This document shows, in pieces, positions 8,642-17,402 of a DNA stretch of 64,000 nt. The translations under genes were made by a program, and so were the position numbers. Every line of letters starts with the position of its first letter. The first letter of the stretch is position 1. Under the pieces are notes generated by a model. That model made no database searches. It was given only the letters and a program-made list of their open reading frames with translations, and was not told the origin of the DNA. Source of the stretch: Chryseobacterium sp. 52 (GTDB taxonomy: Bacteria; Bacteroidota; Bacteroidia; Flavobacteriales; Weeksellaceae); NCBI RefSeq assembly GCF_002754245.1, contig NZ_PEEX01000001.1, forward strand, positions 4,196,001 through 4,260,000. The letters run 5' to 3'.

Positions 8642-9871
8642 ATGAATCTCTCAAATCTCTTCCGAATTGCCTGGAAAGCCCTTTTACGAAACAAGCTCCG
8701 TGCATTTCTTACCATGCTCGGGATTATTATCGGTGTTGCTTCCGTCATTGCCATGACTGCCATCGGGGAAGGTTCCAAAAAAAGCATCAGCGATCAGCTT
8801 TCATCGATGGGCTCCAATATGATTACGATCCGTCCGTCCAGCAACATTAATGTTTCAGGAGGGGCAAGAATAGGCGCCTCAGGATTGCAGACCCTGAAAG
8901 CTCAGGATGCAGATGCCATTTCAAAAGGAGCTCCGGATGTTTCTTATGTTTCGCCAGCAGTACAGACCAACGGACAAACCATCAACGGGCCCAACAACTG
9001 GCCTACCCAGCTCCAGGGAGTAAATGAAGAGTATTTCGAAATCAGGGACTGGACTATTTCAGATGGCAACCTTTTTACCAAAAAAGATGTTACTGCTTCC
9101 AATAAGGTATGCCTTTTGGGACAAACGGTGTATACCAATTTATTCCCAAACGGTGAAGATCCTGTGGGTGCAGTCATCAGATTCAATAAAGTACCGATGA
9201 AAGTGATTGGTGTTCTCGCAGCAAAAGGATCCAATGCATTTGGCCAGGATCAGGATGATGTGATTATAGCCCCGTTCAATACCGTACAGAGAAGGTTTTT
9301 AGGAATTACCTATGTACAGACGATTTACGCTTCGTCTACCAATGAAAATACGTCTCAGCAGGCGACAGATCAGGTATCGGATATCCTGAGAAAGCAGCAC
9401 AAACTTCCTGTTGACGGAAGCAATGATGATTTTTCAGTGAGAACCCAGGCTGAACTTATTTCTACCATGAGTTCCACCAGCCAGCTGTTAACTGTACTTT
9501 TATCTGCCATCGCAGGAATTTCCTTAATGGTAGGAGGAATCGGAATCATGAATATCATGTACGTTTCGGTCACGGAGAGAACGAAGGAAATAGGCCTCAG
9601 AATGTCTATTGGTGCAAGGGGAAAAGATATACTGTATCAGTTTCTTATTGAAGCTGTACTTATCAGTATCACCGGGGGAATCATAGGGGTTCTTCTGGGT
9701 GTTTTAACATCAGAACTGGTTACTTTTTTCCTTTCATGGCCTACGTTCATTACAGAATCTTCCATTGTAGTTTCTTTCATTGTATGCGCCGTAACAGGTG
9801 TATTCTTTGGATATTATCCGGCTCTGAAAGCTTCAAAACTTGATCCTATTGAGGCACTGAGATATGAATAG
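8642..9871 (+). CDS. MacB-type ABC transporter permease
   Basis: This 409-residue permease has one N-terminal membrane segment (about 20-42), a large periplasmic domain (MacB_PCD type, about 45-270) and three C-terminal segments (FtsX domain). The conserved RAFLTMLGIIIGVASVIAM and TERTKEIGLRMSIGAR stretches are typical of MacB permeases. It closes the four-gene efflux operon that starts at 5262. Substrates of this class include macrolides, peptides and lipopeptides, so the real cargo cannot be told. No regulator is adjacent. Confidence 0.93.
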   Translation: MNLSNLFRIAWKALLRNKLRAFLTMLGIIIGVASVIAMTAIGEGSKKSISDQLSSMGSNMITIRPSSNINVSGGARIGASGLQTLKAQDADAISKGAPDVSYVSPAVQTNGQTINGPNNWPTQLQGVNEEYFEIRDWTISDGNLFTKKDVTASNKVCLLGQTVYTNLFPNGEDPVGAVIRFNKVPMKVIGVLAAKGSNAFGQDQDDVIIAPFNTVQRRFLGITYVQTIYASSTNENTSQQATDQVSDILRKQHKLPVDGSNDDFSVRTQAELISTMSSTSQLLTVLLSAIAGISLMVGGIGIMNIMYVSVTERTKEIGLRMSIGARGKDILYQFLIEAVLISITGGIIGVLLGVLTSELVTFFLSWPTFITESSIVVSFIVCAVTGVFFGYYPALKASKLDPIEALRYE

Positions 9872-9887
9872 TTTTATGTATTTTTGA

Positions 9888-10060
9888 TAAGAAGTTGCTT
9901 GTTGTTGCTTGCTAATTGTTAGTTGCTAGTTTACAGCACAATAATAAGATCATTATTTGTTTACATGCCTTAAATGATGTCTGGAAAAGCGATCTGCATG
10001 AATTATTTCCTGTCTTTCAATCAGCAACTGATAACCAGCAACCAGTACCTAAAACCCGTA
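9888..10060. repeat. Degenerate TTGCTTG / GCAACT inverted-repeat stretch
   Basis: Words such as GTTGCTTGCTAATTGTTAG (about 9902-9920) reappear as near reverse complements (CAGCAACTGATAACCAGCAA, 10022-10041) about 100 bases later. The stretch could fold on itself and lies between the efflux operon and the DUF2461 gene. An open frame crosses it but its sequence is not protein-like. Confidence 0.35.
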
Positions 10061-10077
10061 GCATTAAAACAAAAAAT

Positions 10078-10743
10078 ATGACAGCCTCCATCTCTCCAAA
10101 AACATTTGATTTTCTAAAAAAATTAACTAAAAACAATAACCGCGAATGGTTTACTGAAAATAAAAATCTATATACGGAATCTCAGGAAAATGTGATTGCT
10201 TTTCTTGATGAAGTGATTAAAGAAATGGCAGAATTTGATGAAGAACTTGGAAAGCTAGATGGCAAAAAATCACTGTTCAGAATTTACAGGGATACGCGAT
10301 TTTCAAAAGATAAAATACCTTATAAAACGAATTTCGGAGCCTCTTTGGGCATGGGTAAAGGAAGTCAGAAAGGCGGCTATTATCTTCATATGGAACCCGG
10401 AAAATCTTTTCTGGCAGGTGGTATTTATATGCCTGAATCTGCTGCATTGAAAGAAGTGCGGAAGGAAATTTCGTTGTATGGGGAAGATTTCCTTAAGGTC
10501 ATCAACAACAAGGATTTTAAAAAACATTTTCCGGAACTGGATCAGGATGACAAATTGAAAAAGGTTCCTCAGGGATTTGATAAAGAGGACCCGATGGGAG
10601 ACTATTTAAAATTGAAAAATTTCATTGTGGTTTATTCCCAAAAAGACGAGGAAGTTTTAGATCAGAATGCCGCAAAAAATATGACGAAGATATTTAAACT
10701 GATGAAGCCTTTCAATGACTTTCTGAATACCCCTTTCCTTTAG
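10078..10743 (+). CDS. DUF2461 domain protein
   Basis: From the ATG at 10078 the protein is 221 residues and begins MTASISPKTFDFLKKLTKNN. NREWFTENK (about 20-28) and FRIYRDTRFSKDKIPYKTNFGA (about 63-84, broken here) are the hallmarks of the DUF2461 (TIGR02453) family, whose function is not established. The frame is open back to 9916, but the extra 54 residues come from repeat-like DNA, and family members start near the chosen ATG. The gene is soluble, with no signal peptide, and stands alone. Confidence 0.88.
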   Translation: MTASISPKTFDFLKKLTKNNNREWFTENKNLYTESQENVIAFLDEVIKEMAEFDEELGKLDGKKSLFRIYRDTRFSKDKIPYKTNFGASLGMGKGSQKGGYYLHMEPGKSFLAGGIYMPESAALKEVRKEISLYGEDFLKVINNKDFKKHFPELDQDDKLKKVPQGFDKEDPMGDYLKLKNFIVVYSQKDEEVLDQNAAKNMTKIFKLMKPFNDFLNTPFL

Positions 10744-10887
10744 GTTTAAGAAAATAAAGAATTTAAAGTTGACGCAAAGGTTGATTTTTAAATCCTAACA
10801 TTTTAAGGTTGCTAAGCTGAATCAACTTTATTGATTTGACGGAGTAAGCATCTTTAAGCTAAAAATAAATTATATCAAAAAAAAGAA

Positions 10888-10950
10888 TCTGCCCGATCTG
10901 CTAAATCCGCGAGAAGTTTTTATACTCACAGATTTAGCAGATCAGGCAGA
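10888..10950. repeat. Long inverted repeat containing ATCTGCTAAATC
   Basis: The arm at 10888-10907 (TCTGCCCGATCTGCTAAATC) and the arm at 10931-10950 are reverse complements with one mismatch in 20, around a 23-base loop. Similar words are scattered between genes in this genus as I know it. It sits between the convergent DUF2461 and mevalonate decarboxylase genes and could end transcription on both sides. Confidence 0.7.
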
Positions 10951-10986
10951 TATTTATGTTTAGTAAAAAACAGTAATCCTATTATT

Positions 10987-12045
10987 CTAAAACCTCATTA
11001 CATCTTTCACCACTCCATTTTTCTGAGTATGCTGCAGTAATTCACTTTCGATAAAAGTTTTGATCTTGTCTTCGGAACCGTCATTTGGAAATAACAGATG
11101 AACATTGGCTCCTGCATCCAGTGTGAAAAATAACGGAAGTCCGGTTTCTTTTCTGAAATCCCAGAGTTTGTTGATCACCTCCATTGTTCCTGTTTTCATC
11201 AGAATAAAGGCAGGATCACTCATCATCATCATTGCATGAAGTGTAAGGGCCTCATGTTCTACCAGCTTGATAAATCGCTCCATATCCCCGCTCTTTAGAA
11301 TCTCCTTCATCGGGACAAAGTTTTCTCTCGCTTCCTGGAATCTTCTTTCCGCATAGGGATTGGTCTTCATCAGGCCGTGTCCTACAGTTGAAGACACACT
11401 TTTCTGACCTTCATGAATCAATAAAACCCAGTCATTGAAGTTTCTGAAATTGTCATGAATATCAGCATCCGGATATTTCACGGCAAAAAGGTCTGAACTT
11501 CCTTCTACCTCATCAGATGTCCCCCAGACTACAAGTCCGTTGTAAAGGCTTCTGCAAGCGCTTCCGCTTCCTAATCTTGCTAAAAAAGAGGCCTTTCTCA
11601 ACGCGTCATCTTCTGAAAGTTCACTGGAAAATATTCCGTCTAATTTCATCAGGCATTGAGCTATGGCTCCAAATCCTGAGGCAGAACTTGCAATTCCCGA
11701 ACTGTGCGGAAAGGTATTTTCTGTTCTGATGATATATTTTCCTTTCAGTATCCATGGAAGATACTGTTCGATATTTTTAAAATATTTCTCTATTTTTTCT
11801 GCAAACGTCACTTCTTCATTTCCAGCTAAGAAAGTCTGAACAGAGAAAGGTTCGTCTGCCACAAACTCCATAGAAGTATTGGTTTTGCAATGGTTTAAAG
11901 TATAACTGATACTAGGATTTGCAGGAATCTGATGATCATATTTACCCCAGTATTTGATCAGGGCAATATTGGATGGACAGCTTTCCGAAACCGTCTGCGT
12001 TTGAATGGTAAAATCTTGTTTTCCTATAAAGTCTTGTGTTGTCAT
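10987..12045 (-). CDS. mvaD: Diphosphomevalonate decarboxylase
   Basis: The 352-residue GHMP-kinase-fold enzyme converts mevalonate diphosphate to isopentenyl diphosphate with ATP. SCPSNIALIKYWGKYD (about residues 21-36) and PHSSGIASSASGFGA (about 111-125, the phosphate-binding region) are characteristic, together with the invariant aspartate in TLDAGANVHLL near 305. It indicates that this organism makes isoprenoids by the mevalonate route, as flavobacteria do. Other pathway genes are not in the window. It may share a transcript with the acyl-CoA ligase 58 bases upstream. Confidence 0.92.
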   Translation of the reverse strand: MTTQDFIGKQDFTIQTQTVSESCPSNIALIKYWGKYDHQIPANPSISYTLNHCKTNTSMEFVADEPFSVQTFLAGNEEVTFAEKIEKYFKNIEQYLPWILKGKYIIRTENTFPHSSGIASSASGFGAIAQCLMKLDGIFSSELSEDDALRKASFLARLGSGSACRSLYNGLVVWGTSDEVEGSSDLFAVKYPDADIHDNFRNFNDWVLLIHEGQKSVSSTVGHGLMKTNPYAERRFQEARENFVPMKEILKSGDMERFIKLVEHEALTLHAMMMMSDPAFILMKTGTMEVINKLWDFRKETGLPLFFTLDAGANVHLLFPNDGSEDKIKTFIESELLQHTQKNGVVKDVMRF

Positions 12046-12103
12046 AGTCTGATTTAAAATGATAAAACTTTTATGCCTTTTGTGGTTTATAAAGCTTTAT
12101 TTT

Positions 12104-13873
12104 CTAATACATTTTTTCAATAATATCCGCATATTTCTTAAGAACCACATTTCTTTTAACCTTCAATGTAGGAGTAATTTCTCCAGTGTTAATGTCAAAT
12201 TCGGCAGGCATCAGTGTGAATTTTTTCACTTTTTCATAATCTGCCAGATGATCCTGAAGCTCTTTAATTTTTTCTTTATATAAGGCAACGATTTTCTCGT
12301 TTTTCACAGCCTCTTCCCAATTGGTAAAAGGGATATTGTTTTTCTTGATAAAATCCTTCAGAAATTCAAAATTCGGGACAATAAGCGCGGAAACAAACTG
12401 TCTTCCTTCTGCCACCAGCATGATCTGCTGGATAAAATTATTATTGGTCAGAAGATTCTCAATCTGTTGCGGAGCAATATACTTTCCGTTGGAAGTCTTC
12501 ATAAGATCTTTAATTCTGTCTGTAATGATCAGGTTTCCTTTATCATCAAATTTTCCTGCGTCTCCGGTTTTAAACCATCCGTCTTCCGTGAACACTTTCT
12601 GTGTTTCTTCCGGCTTATTGTAATAGCCTTTCATAATGCCATTTCCTCTGGCCTGGATCTCATCATTTTCACCGATACGCATTTCTACCCCCGGTAAAGG
12701 TTTTCCGCTGGTTCCGTGCTCAAAATGTGTCAATGGGAAAAGGGTCAGTGTAGCCGTCGTTTCTGTAAGACCATACCCTACCGTTACATGGATTCCTACA
12801 GAGTCGAAGAATTTTGTAACTTCCGGTGAAAGCGATGCGCCTCCGCAAGGTAAAAACCAAAGTCTTCCACCCATTTTATCTTTAATTTTGCTGAAAACCA
12901 ACATATCTGCAACCGATTCTTTCAGTTTTAATCCAAAAGGAACCGGTTTTTCATTTCTTCTTAATTCTGACGTCTGCCATCCTGTTGCCAACGCCCAATC
13001 GAAGATTTTTTTCTTCATCGATGAACCTTCTTCTGCTTTCTCTAAAACACCGGCATATACTTTCTGGAAAAATCTCGGCACCGCACACATCATCGTCGGT
13101 TTTACATCTTCCAGGGTTTTTGCAATATCTTTCGGGTCTTCCAGGAAATATACCCTTGCACCTCCGTAAAGGCAAAGCAGGCTCCAGCTTCTTTCGAAAA
13201 CATGGGTCAGCGGCAGAAATGCCAGTGAAAGTTCTTCTTCAAAGTTTTTAAATTTAAAAAACTCAAAGTGAGAATCAAAAGCCTTGATGAAATTTCCATG
13301 GGTAAGCATGACCCCTTTGGGAGTTCCGGTGGTTCCGGAAGTATAAATCAGTGTGGCCGTATCATCATTTTCTTTCTCGCAGATCTCAAGCTTAGAAGAT
13401 GTTTTTGCAATAAAGTCTTCCAGATAAAAACTGTTGAATTCTTTCTTGATCCAAACTGATTTTTTAGAAACAATGATGGTTTCTAACTGATTTTCTTCTT
13501 TATGTATAAGTTCGAGACATGCATCATACTGTTCCTGGCTGCCAACAAGAACCGCCTTTGCCGAGGAATCGTTGATGATATATTCTGCCTGTTCTGCATT
13601 GTTTGTGGAGTAAATAGGAACTGTAACAGCACCAATCGCCATTGAAGCCAGGTCAAAAATCATCCATTCAGAAGAGTTATCTGAATAAATAGCCACTTTA
13701 TCATTTTCCTGAATTCCTGCATTTTTCAGTGCATTTGCTGTTCTGAAAACGATTTCACCGAATTTTTTCCAGCTCAGCTCTTTCCAGGCTTCATCTTTCT
13801 TTTTAAAGCCTATCGCTGATTTTACAGGATGCTTTTCTACATTTTTAAGGATAATTGCTGCTGCAAGATTCAT
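12104..13873 (-). CDS. AMP-dependent long-chain acyl-CoA ligase
   Basis: This 589-residue adenylate-forming enzyme carries the P-loop-like motif YTSGTTGTPKG at residues 177-187, GYGLTETTA (about 365) and the hinge region GNLIITDRIKDLMKTSNGKY (about 455, broken here). It would activate fatty acids to acyl-CoA in the cytoplasm. Length and motif order match the FadD/FAA family. Its start codon overlaps the stop of the upstream epimerase gene by 4 bases (ATGA), so the two are translationally coupled. Confidence 0.92.
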   Translation of the reverse strand: MNLAAAIILKNVEKHPVKSAIGFKKKDEAWKELSWKKFGEIVFRTANALKNAGIQENDKVAIYSDNSSEWMIFDLASMAIGAVTVPIYSTNNAEQAEYIINDSSAKAVLVGSQEQYDACLELIHKEENQLETIIVSKKSVWIKKEFNSFYLEDFIAKTSSKLEICEKENDDTATLIYTSGTTGTPKGVMLTHGNFIKAFDSHFEFFKFKNFEEELSLAFLPLTHVFERSWSLLCLYGGARVYFLEDPKDIAKTLEDVKPTMMCAVPRFFQKVYAGVLEKAEEGSSMKKKIFDWALATGWQTSELRRNEKPVPFGLKLKESVADMLVFSKIKDKMGGRLWFLPCGGASLSPEVTKFFDSVGIHVTVGYGLTETTATLTLFPLTHFEHGTSGKPLPGVEMRIGENDEIQARGNGIMKGYYNKPEETQKVFTEDGWFKTGDAGKFDDKGNLIITDRIKDLMKTSNGKYIAPQQIENLLTNNNFIQQIMLVAEGRQFVSALIVPNFEFLKDFIKKNNIPFTNWEEAVKNEKIVALYKEKIKELQDHLADYEKVKKFTLMPAEFDINTGEITPTLKVKRNVVLKKYADIIEKMY

Positions 13874-14883
13874 GAATTCAGCTTTTTGTCGTTAATATAA
13901 TTGGTAAGATGAAAATCAATGCTCTCCTTTACAGGAATAAACCGGCAATCCATCTTTTCTTTAATTTTCTGGTTGGAAATAGTGTTGAGTGAGGATATAG
14001 ATTCAATATTTGATTTGGTAATGATTCTCAGTTTCGGAATCAGCCAGCCAAAAAGAATATTCGCCAGTCTTCCAAGGTTCAATTGAAATTTTGTAAGAAT
14101 TTTCGCCTCTTTCAAACCAAGTTTTGATCTAATCTGCTTTCCAAGATCTGCATATTTTTTATTTTCCGATATCAGGATAAACCGTTCTCCAAAAACATTC
14201 TTCTCCATCAGTTCGATGGAAATTGTGGCAGTATCTCTTACGTCTATATAGCTGGTTCCACCGGAAAATGTAAAACCGTTCTTTTCAAAAGTGGGGAAAA
14301 TATCTCCGCTGCTCTGCCCCCAGTTTCCGCTTCCGATGATCATTCCTGGGTTTACAATTATGGTATTCAATCCCTCGGCAGAAGCTCTCCAAACCTCCAT
14401 TTCGGCAAGGTGTTTCGAAATGGCATAGGCAGAATGTTCTTCTTTAGGATTAAATTCTGAACTCTCGTCTAATTCTCCATTTTCGTTAAAAAGATCCAAC
14501 ACGGCAATCGTACTTACGTGCAGAAATTTTTTCACATCCGAACCTTCACATGCAAACAGCAGATTTTCTGTACCCTTTACGTTGGTATGGTACATTTCTT
14601 TTTCATCATGTGGATGAAAACTTACTTTTGCGGCGCAGTGATAGACTTCATCTACCCCTTTCAATGCATTTTGCAGAGCGTCCAGATCGTCAAAATCTAC
14701 GTCTACCCATTCGATCTTATTAAAAAAATCATCAGGATTCTCCGTATAGAAAGCGTAAGAATGTCTTACATCGTTTAAATTGCTGCCCGGTCTTTTGGAA
14801 GCACGCACGTTTTTTCCTTTTTTAAGAAGTTCCAAAACAATCACCCTTCCCAGGATTCCAGTCGCACCCGTTACAAAAATCAT
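13870..14883 (-). CDS. NAD-dependent epimerase/dehydratase family protein
   Basis: This 337-residue extended short-chain dehydrogenase begins with the Rossmann motif TGATGILGR (residues 5-13) and has the catalytic YAISKHLAE (Y-x-x-x-K, about 148-156). The C-terminal part is hydrophobic-poor and unlike sugar epimerases, closer to 3-beta-HSD or dihydroflavonol-reductase-like members. Coupling with an acyl-CoA ligase by a 4-base overlap suggests a role in lipid metabolism, which is inference. No exact substrate can be assigned. Confidence 0.88.
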   Translation of the reverse strand: MIFVTGATGILGRVIVLELLKKGKNVRASKRPGSNLNDVRHSYAFYTENPDDFFNKIEWVDVDFDDLDALQNALKGVDEVYHCAAKVSFHPHDEKEMYHTNVKGTENLLFACEGSDVKKFLHVSTIAVLDLFNENGELDESSEFNPKEEHSAYAISKHLAEMEVWRASAEGLNTIIVNPGMIIGSGNWGQSSGDIFPTFEKNGFTFSGGTSYIDVRDTATISIELMEKNVFGERFILISENKKYADLGKQIRSKLGLKEAKILTKFQLNLGRLANILFGWLIPKLRIITKSNIESISSLNTISNQKIKEKMDCRFIPVKESIDFHLTNYINDKKLNS

Positions 14884-15298
14884 TAATTATTTACTTGATT
14901 ACTGACTAAAATATGACAATATTTTCTATCCGGCAATTCTTCATTTTCCAGCAATGGTTTGATGAAAAACTGCTGATGCAAATTTGCGATTTTTAAAGCA
15001 GAATTCCACTTACTTTAACCAATATTATCATTTTGACAGACTTCATCTGTAATAATCTTTAAGTGAGAATAATAACTGATAAATGAGGCTCACCCTAAAA
15101 GTGACAAAAAGATTTTTTACGTTTCAGTTATTTACGTTTAAAAGCTTTGAAAAAAGAAAATCACATCTGTTCTTTGAAAATTAGAAATTTTTATGCTGGC
15201 AACAATTTTCCGGATCAGAATTCCCCTCCTTTGGAGGGGTGGCAAATCGAAGGTTTGACGGGGTGGTCAACCTTCTTTTCTTCTAAAAATCATTCTAA
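14884..15298. other. AT-rich intergenic stretch with a dispersed repeat
   Basis: About 480 bases separate the epimerase start from the graspetide ligase stop. It holds the epimerase promoter region (no clear consensus box), a copy of a CCCCTCC / GGAGGGG repeat at 15222-15267 and the ligase terminator at 15299-15339. No convincing ORF or RNA gene was seen. Confidence 0.5.
15222..15267. repeat. CCCCTCCTTTGGAGGGGTGG dispersed repeat copy
   Basis: A short hairpin (CCCCTCC-TTT-GGAGGGG) is followed by GGCAAATCGAAGGTTTGACG and GGGTGGTC. I recall closely similar elements between genes in flavobacterial genomes. Only this copy occurs in the window, so repetition cannot be shown here. Confidence 0.5.
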
Positions 15299-15339
15299 TT
15301 AAAAACACAAAAATCACAAAAGTTTAGTTCCTTTTGTGA
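15299..15339 (-). terminator. Terminator of the graspetide operon
   Basis: TCACAAAAG (15314-15322) and CTTTTGTGA (15331-15339) form a 9-bp stem. On the reverse strand a T-rich run follows. It lies 27 bases beyond the stop of the last ATP-grasp gene. Confidence 0.7.
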
Positions 15340-15365
15340 CTTTTATCATTTAAATGTTCCGGCTA

Positions 15366-16370
15366 TTAAGCCATCACCATATTGTTTCTTCTCGGAGCCT
15401 TATCGCAGAGAACATCTGCAATACTCTTTGAAATAAGGTTTTCTTCTGTCAGGTTATCCAGCCAGAAAAATTCGCCTGCTGCATTGATCTCGATGAAATA
15501 ATATTCGTCTTCAGGGGAAACAATGATATCTATAGCCCCGTAATCTACATTATACACATCTAAAAGTTCCAGAAGCTTTCCTTCAAGATCTGCAGGAAGT
15601 TCTGTTCTTACCCACTTGGTCAAAAGATTGACCCCGTCTTTTCTCCAGTCAACTTTAGCATCTTCAGACTGCTGGGAATCGATTTCGAAAGCATATACAT
15701 CCTGCCCTACAATGGTAACACGAAGTTCTTTTTTCTTTTCAATTTTTTTCTGAAACTGCATCGGGCAGTATAATAATGAATCCAGCTCTTCAAGTTTGTC
15801 TTCTCCTACAACGTTTGTGAAAACAACACTTTCTACACCATCTTCATAGATCGCAAAACCGGTCTGCATTTTAGCCACTACATTCTGGTGCTTAAGGATG
15901 AATTGTCTGGCTTCTTCAGGATTATTCGTCAGGCAGGTTTCAGGAATTTTAAGTCCTAATTTAACCGCAATTTTCAATTGTTCTTCTTTACTGTCTAATC
16001 TTCTGTACACACCTGGTTTTCCAAGCGCATAGGCATCAACAGATTCTATAAATCCGAAAAGTGTATTCCGGATCTCCCCCATCGCTGCCCCATAGAATTT
16101 TTTATCCATCTCTTCCTTTACACCGTTTCCGATGTTATAAGCTCTTCTGTACCAAACCGCAGCAATATCATCAAGGCGGTACTGTGTATCTTTGGTTTCA
16201 AGAATGCTTACCCATTCTCCATCCTGGAAAATAGTAGACAGTTTATTGTGTATAGGATACAGGTCTACATCGAAACGGATGACCTCGCAGCCGTTTTTTT
16301 CTACGTATTCCGTTACTTTTTCGATTGAAAAATTATCTGCAGTATGCGTAATGATTAATATTTTATTCAT
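15366..16370 (-). CDS. Graspetide ATP-grasp ligase, MvdD-like
   Basis: This 334-residue ATP-grasp enzyme resembles MvdD of microviridin clusters, which closes omega-ester (lactone) rings between Thr/Ser and Asp/Glu side chains. Visible marks are VWYRRAY (about 71-77), a lysine-rich ATP-binding region, DWRKDG (about 230) and the metal-binding end DYGAIDIIV ... YYFIEINAAGEFFWLD (about 268-300). Its start overlaps the upstream ligase gene by 8 bases. It follows three precursor genes in the same direction. Which ligase makes which ring, and whether amides form, cannot be decided from sequence alone. Confidence 0.9.
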   Translation of the reverse strand: MNKILIITHTADNFSIEKVTEYVEKNGCEVIRFDVDLYPIHNKLSTIFQDGEWVSILETKDTQYRLDDIAAVWYRRAYNIGNGVKEEMDKKFYGAAMGEIRNTLFGFIESVDAYALGKPGVYRRLDSKEEQLKIAVKLGLKIPETCLTNNPEEARQFILKHQNVVAKMQTGFAIYEDGVESVVFTNVVGEDKLEELDSLLYCPMQFQKKIEKKKELRVTIVGQDVYAFEIDSQQSEDAKVDWRKDGVNLLTKWVRTELPADLEGKLLELLDVYNVDYGAIDIIVSPEDEYYFIEINAAGEFFWLDNLTEENLISKSIADVLCDKAPRRNNMVMA

Positions 16371-17319
16371 GGATATTGATTCTTTTTATAAGGTTATCGG
16401 CAATTTTTTCTGCAATGGGAAAGCCCAGTTCGTGCTGCAGCATTCCCCATTCTCCCTGTGGATTTACTTCAAGGAAATAATATTCTCCGTCTTTTCCTTT
16501 GATCATATCAATGGCTCCGATATAGAGTCCCATTTCTTTCATCATAGAAGCAAGACCGGCTTTTACATGTCCGGGCAGTTCATAAGCTGACCAGAAATAA
16601 TCTTCCTGTGCTAATCTCCAGTCTACATTCTCGCTGTTGTTAATCTTTCCGGTGAAAAAATCTCCGGCTATATAGACGATTCTTAATTCATATTCTTTAT
16701 CAACATACGGCTGGAAGATCATCGGACAGTATGTAATATCTGAAATATTCTCCAAAGTATCTTCTTCAATGATCATTGTTGAGATCAGATTTTCCCCGTT
16801 CATGGTTTTTGCCGTCAGACTGTGGAGCTTGGCCACAGCTTTTCCGTTGCAGTATTCATGAAAAAAGGCTGTAATCTTTTCTTCGTCATTTGAAAAAATA
16901 GTTTCAGGAATGGTCAAATTATTTTCTTTGGCTAATTTCAGCTGAAGCATTTTATTTCCATCGATCTTTCTTTCATTTTCATAAGGATTGATCCACGGAA
17001 TATTTTCTAAAACAGTCATCAGGTTATAGCGGAGACTTGCGTATCCGTTAAGGAATATTTTTTTGTAATCTTCATCCAGTTCTTCGGGAATGCTTATGCC
17101 CCAGGCCTTTCTGTGCCATACTCCTTTAATATCTCTGGAGTGAACTGTATTTCCGGACTCATCGGTGAGTTCAAATGAATCTTCATTGACGCTGATCTTC
17201 TGAAAGTGGTTCATACGGTCAGAATTCAATCTGAAATAGGGAATATTTTTAGTGTTTAAATATTCAAAAAAAACATCGATATTGTAGAAATCCTGTGAGT
17301 GGGTGATGCAGAGAATCAT
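16363..17319 (-). CDS. Graspetide ATP-grasp ligase, MvdC-like
   Basis: The 318-residue protein is a second ATP-grasp ligase. VWHRKAWG (about 67-74), VDWRLAQ (about 229-235) and the C-terminal GAIDMI ... YYFLEVNPQGEWGMLQ (about 268-295) match the MvdC-type ending EVNPxGEWGM. In microviridin systems MvdC closes the omega-amide between lysine and an acidic residue; all three precursors here have that lysine in KYPSD. It starts 16 bases after a perfect 12-bp hairpin, so it is probably expressed by read-through from the precursor genes. Confidence 0.9.
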   Translation of the reverse strand: MILCITHSQDFYNIDVFFEYLNTKNIPYFRLNSDRMNHFQKISVNEDSFELTDESGNTVHSRDIKGVWHRKAWGISIPEELDEDYKKIFLNGYASLRYNLMTVLENIPWINPYENERKIDGNKMLQLKLAKENNLTIPETIFSNDEEKITAFFHEYCNGKAVAKLHSLTAKTMNGENLISTMIIEEDTLENISDITYCPMIFQPYVDKEYELRIVYIAGDFFTGKINNSENVDWRLAQEDYFWSAYELPGHVKAGLASMMKEMGLYIGAIDMIKGKDGEYYFLEVNPQGEWGMLQHELGFPIAEKIADNLIKRINIHE

Positions 17320-17334
17320 TTGCCTGTTTTTATT

Positions 17335-17365
17335 AAAAAAGGAAACTTAATGGTAAGTTTCCTTT
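17335..17365 (-). terminator. Hairpin terminator/attenuator between precursor and ligase genes
   Basis: AAAGGAAACTTA (17338-17349) and TAAGTTTCCTTT (17354-17365) make a perfect 12-bp stem with a 4-base loop. On the reverse strand six T residues follow directly. It lies 37 bases after the last precursor stop and 15 bases before the first ligase start, with no clear promoter between. This fits partial termination. Confidence 0.85.
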
Positions 17366-17402
17366 GATATGATTGTATTAATACGGTTTGTATTTTATTG
17401 AT

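Noticed and set aside
9916..10077. N-terminal extension of the DUF2461 gene
   Set aside because: The added 54 residues come from repeat-like DNA and the family starts at the ATG at 10078.
12636..13169. 177-codon forward frame opposite the acyl-CoA ligase
   Set aside because: The opposite strand carries well-defined adenylation motifs; the forward frame is Ser/Pro-rich shadow sequence.
14884..15365. Possible small RNA or ORF in the 480-base gap
   Set aside because: Only the repeat element and the operon terminator stand out; no promoter-terminator pair or protein-like frame was found.
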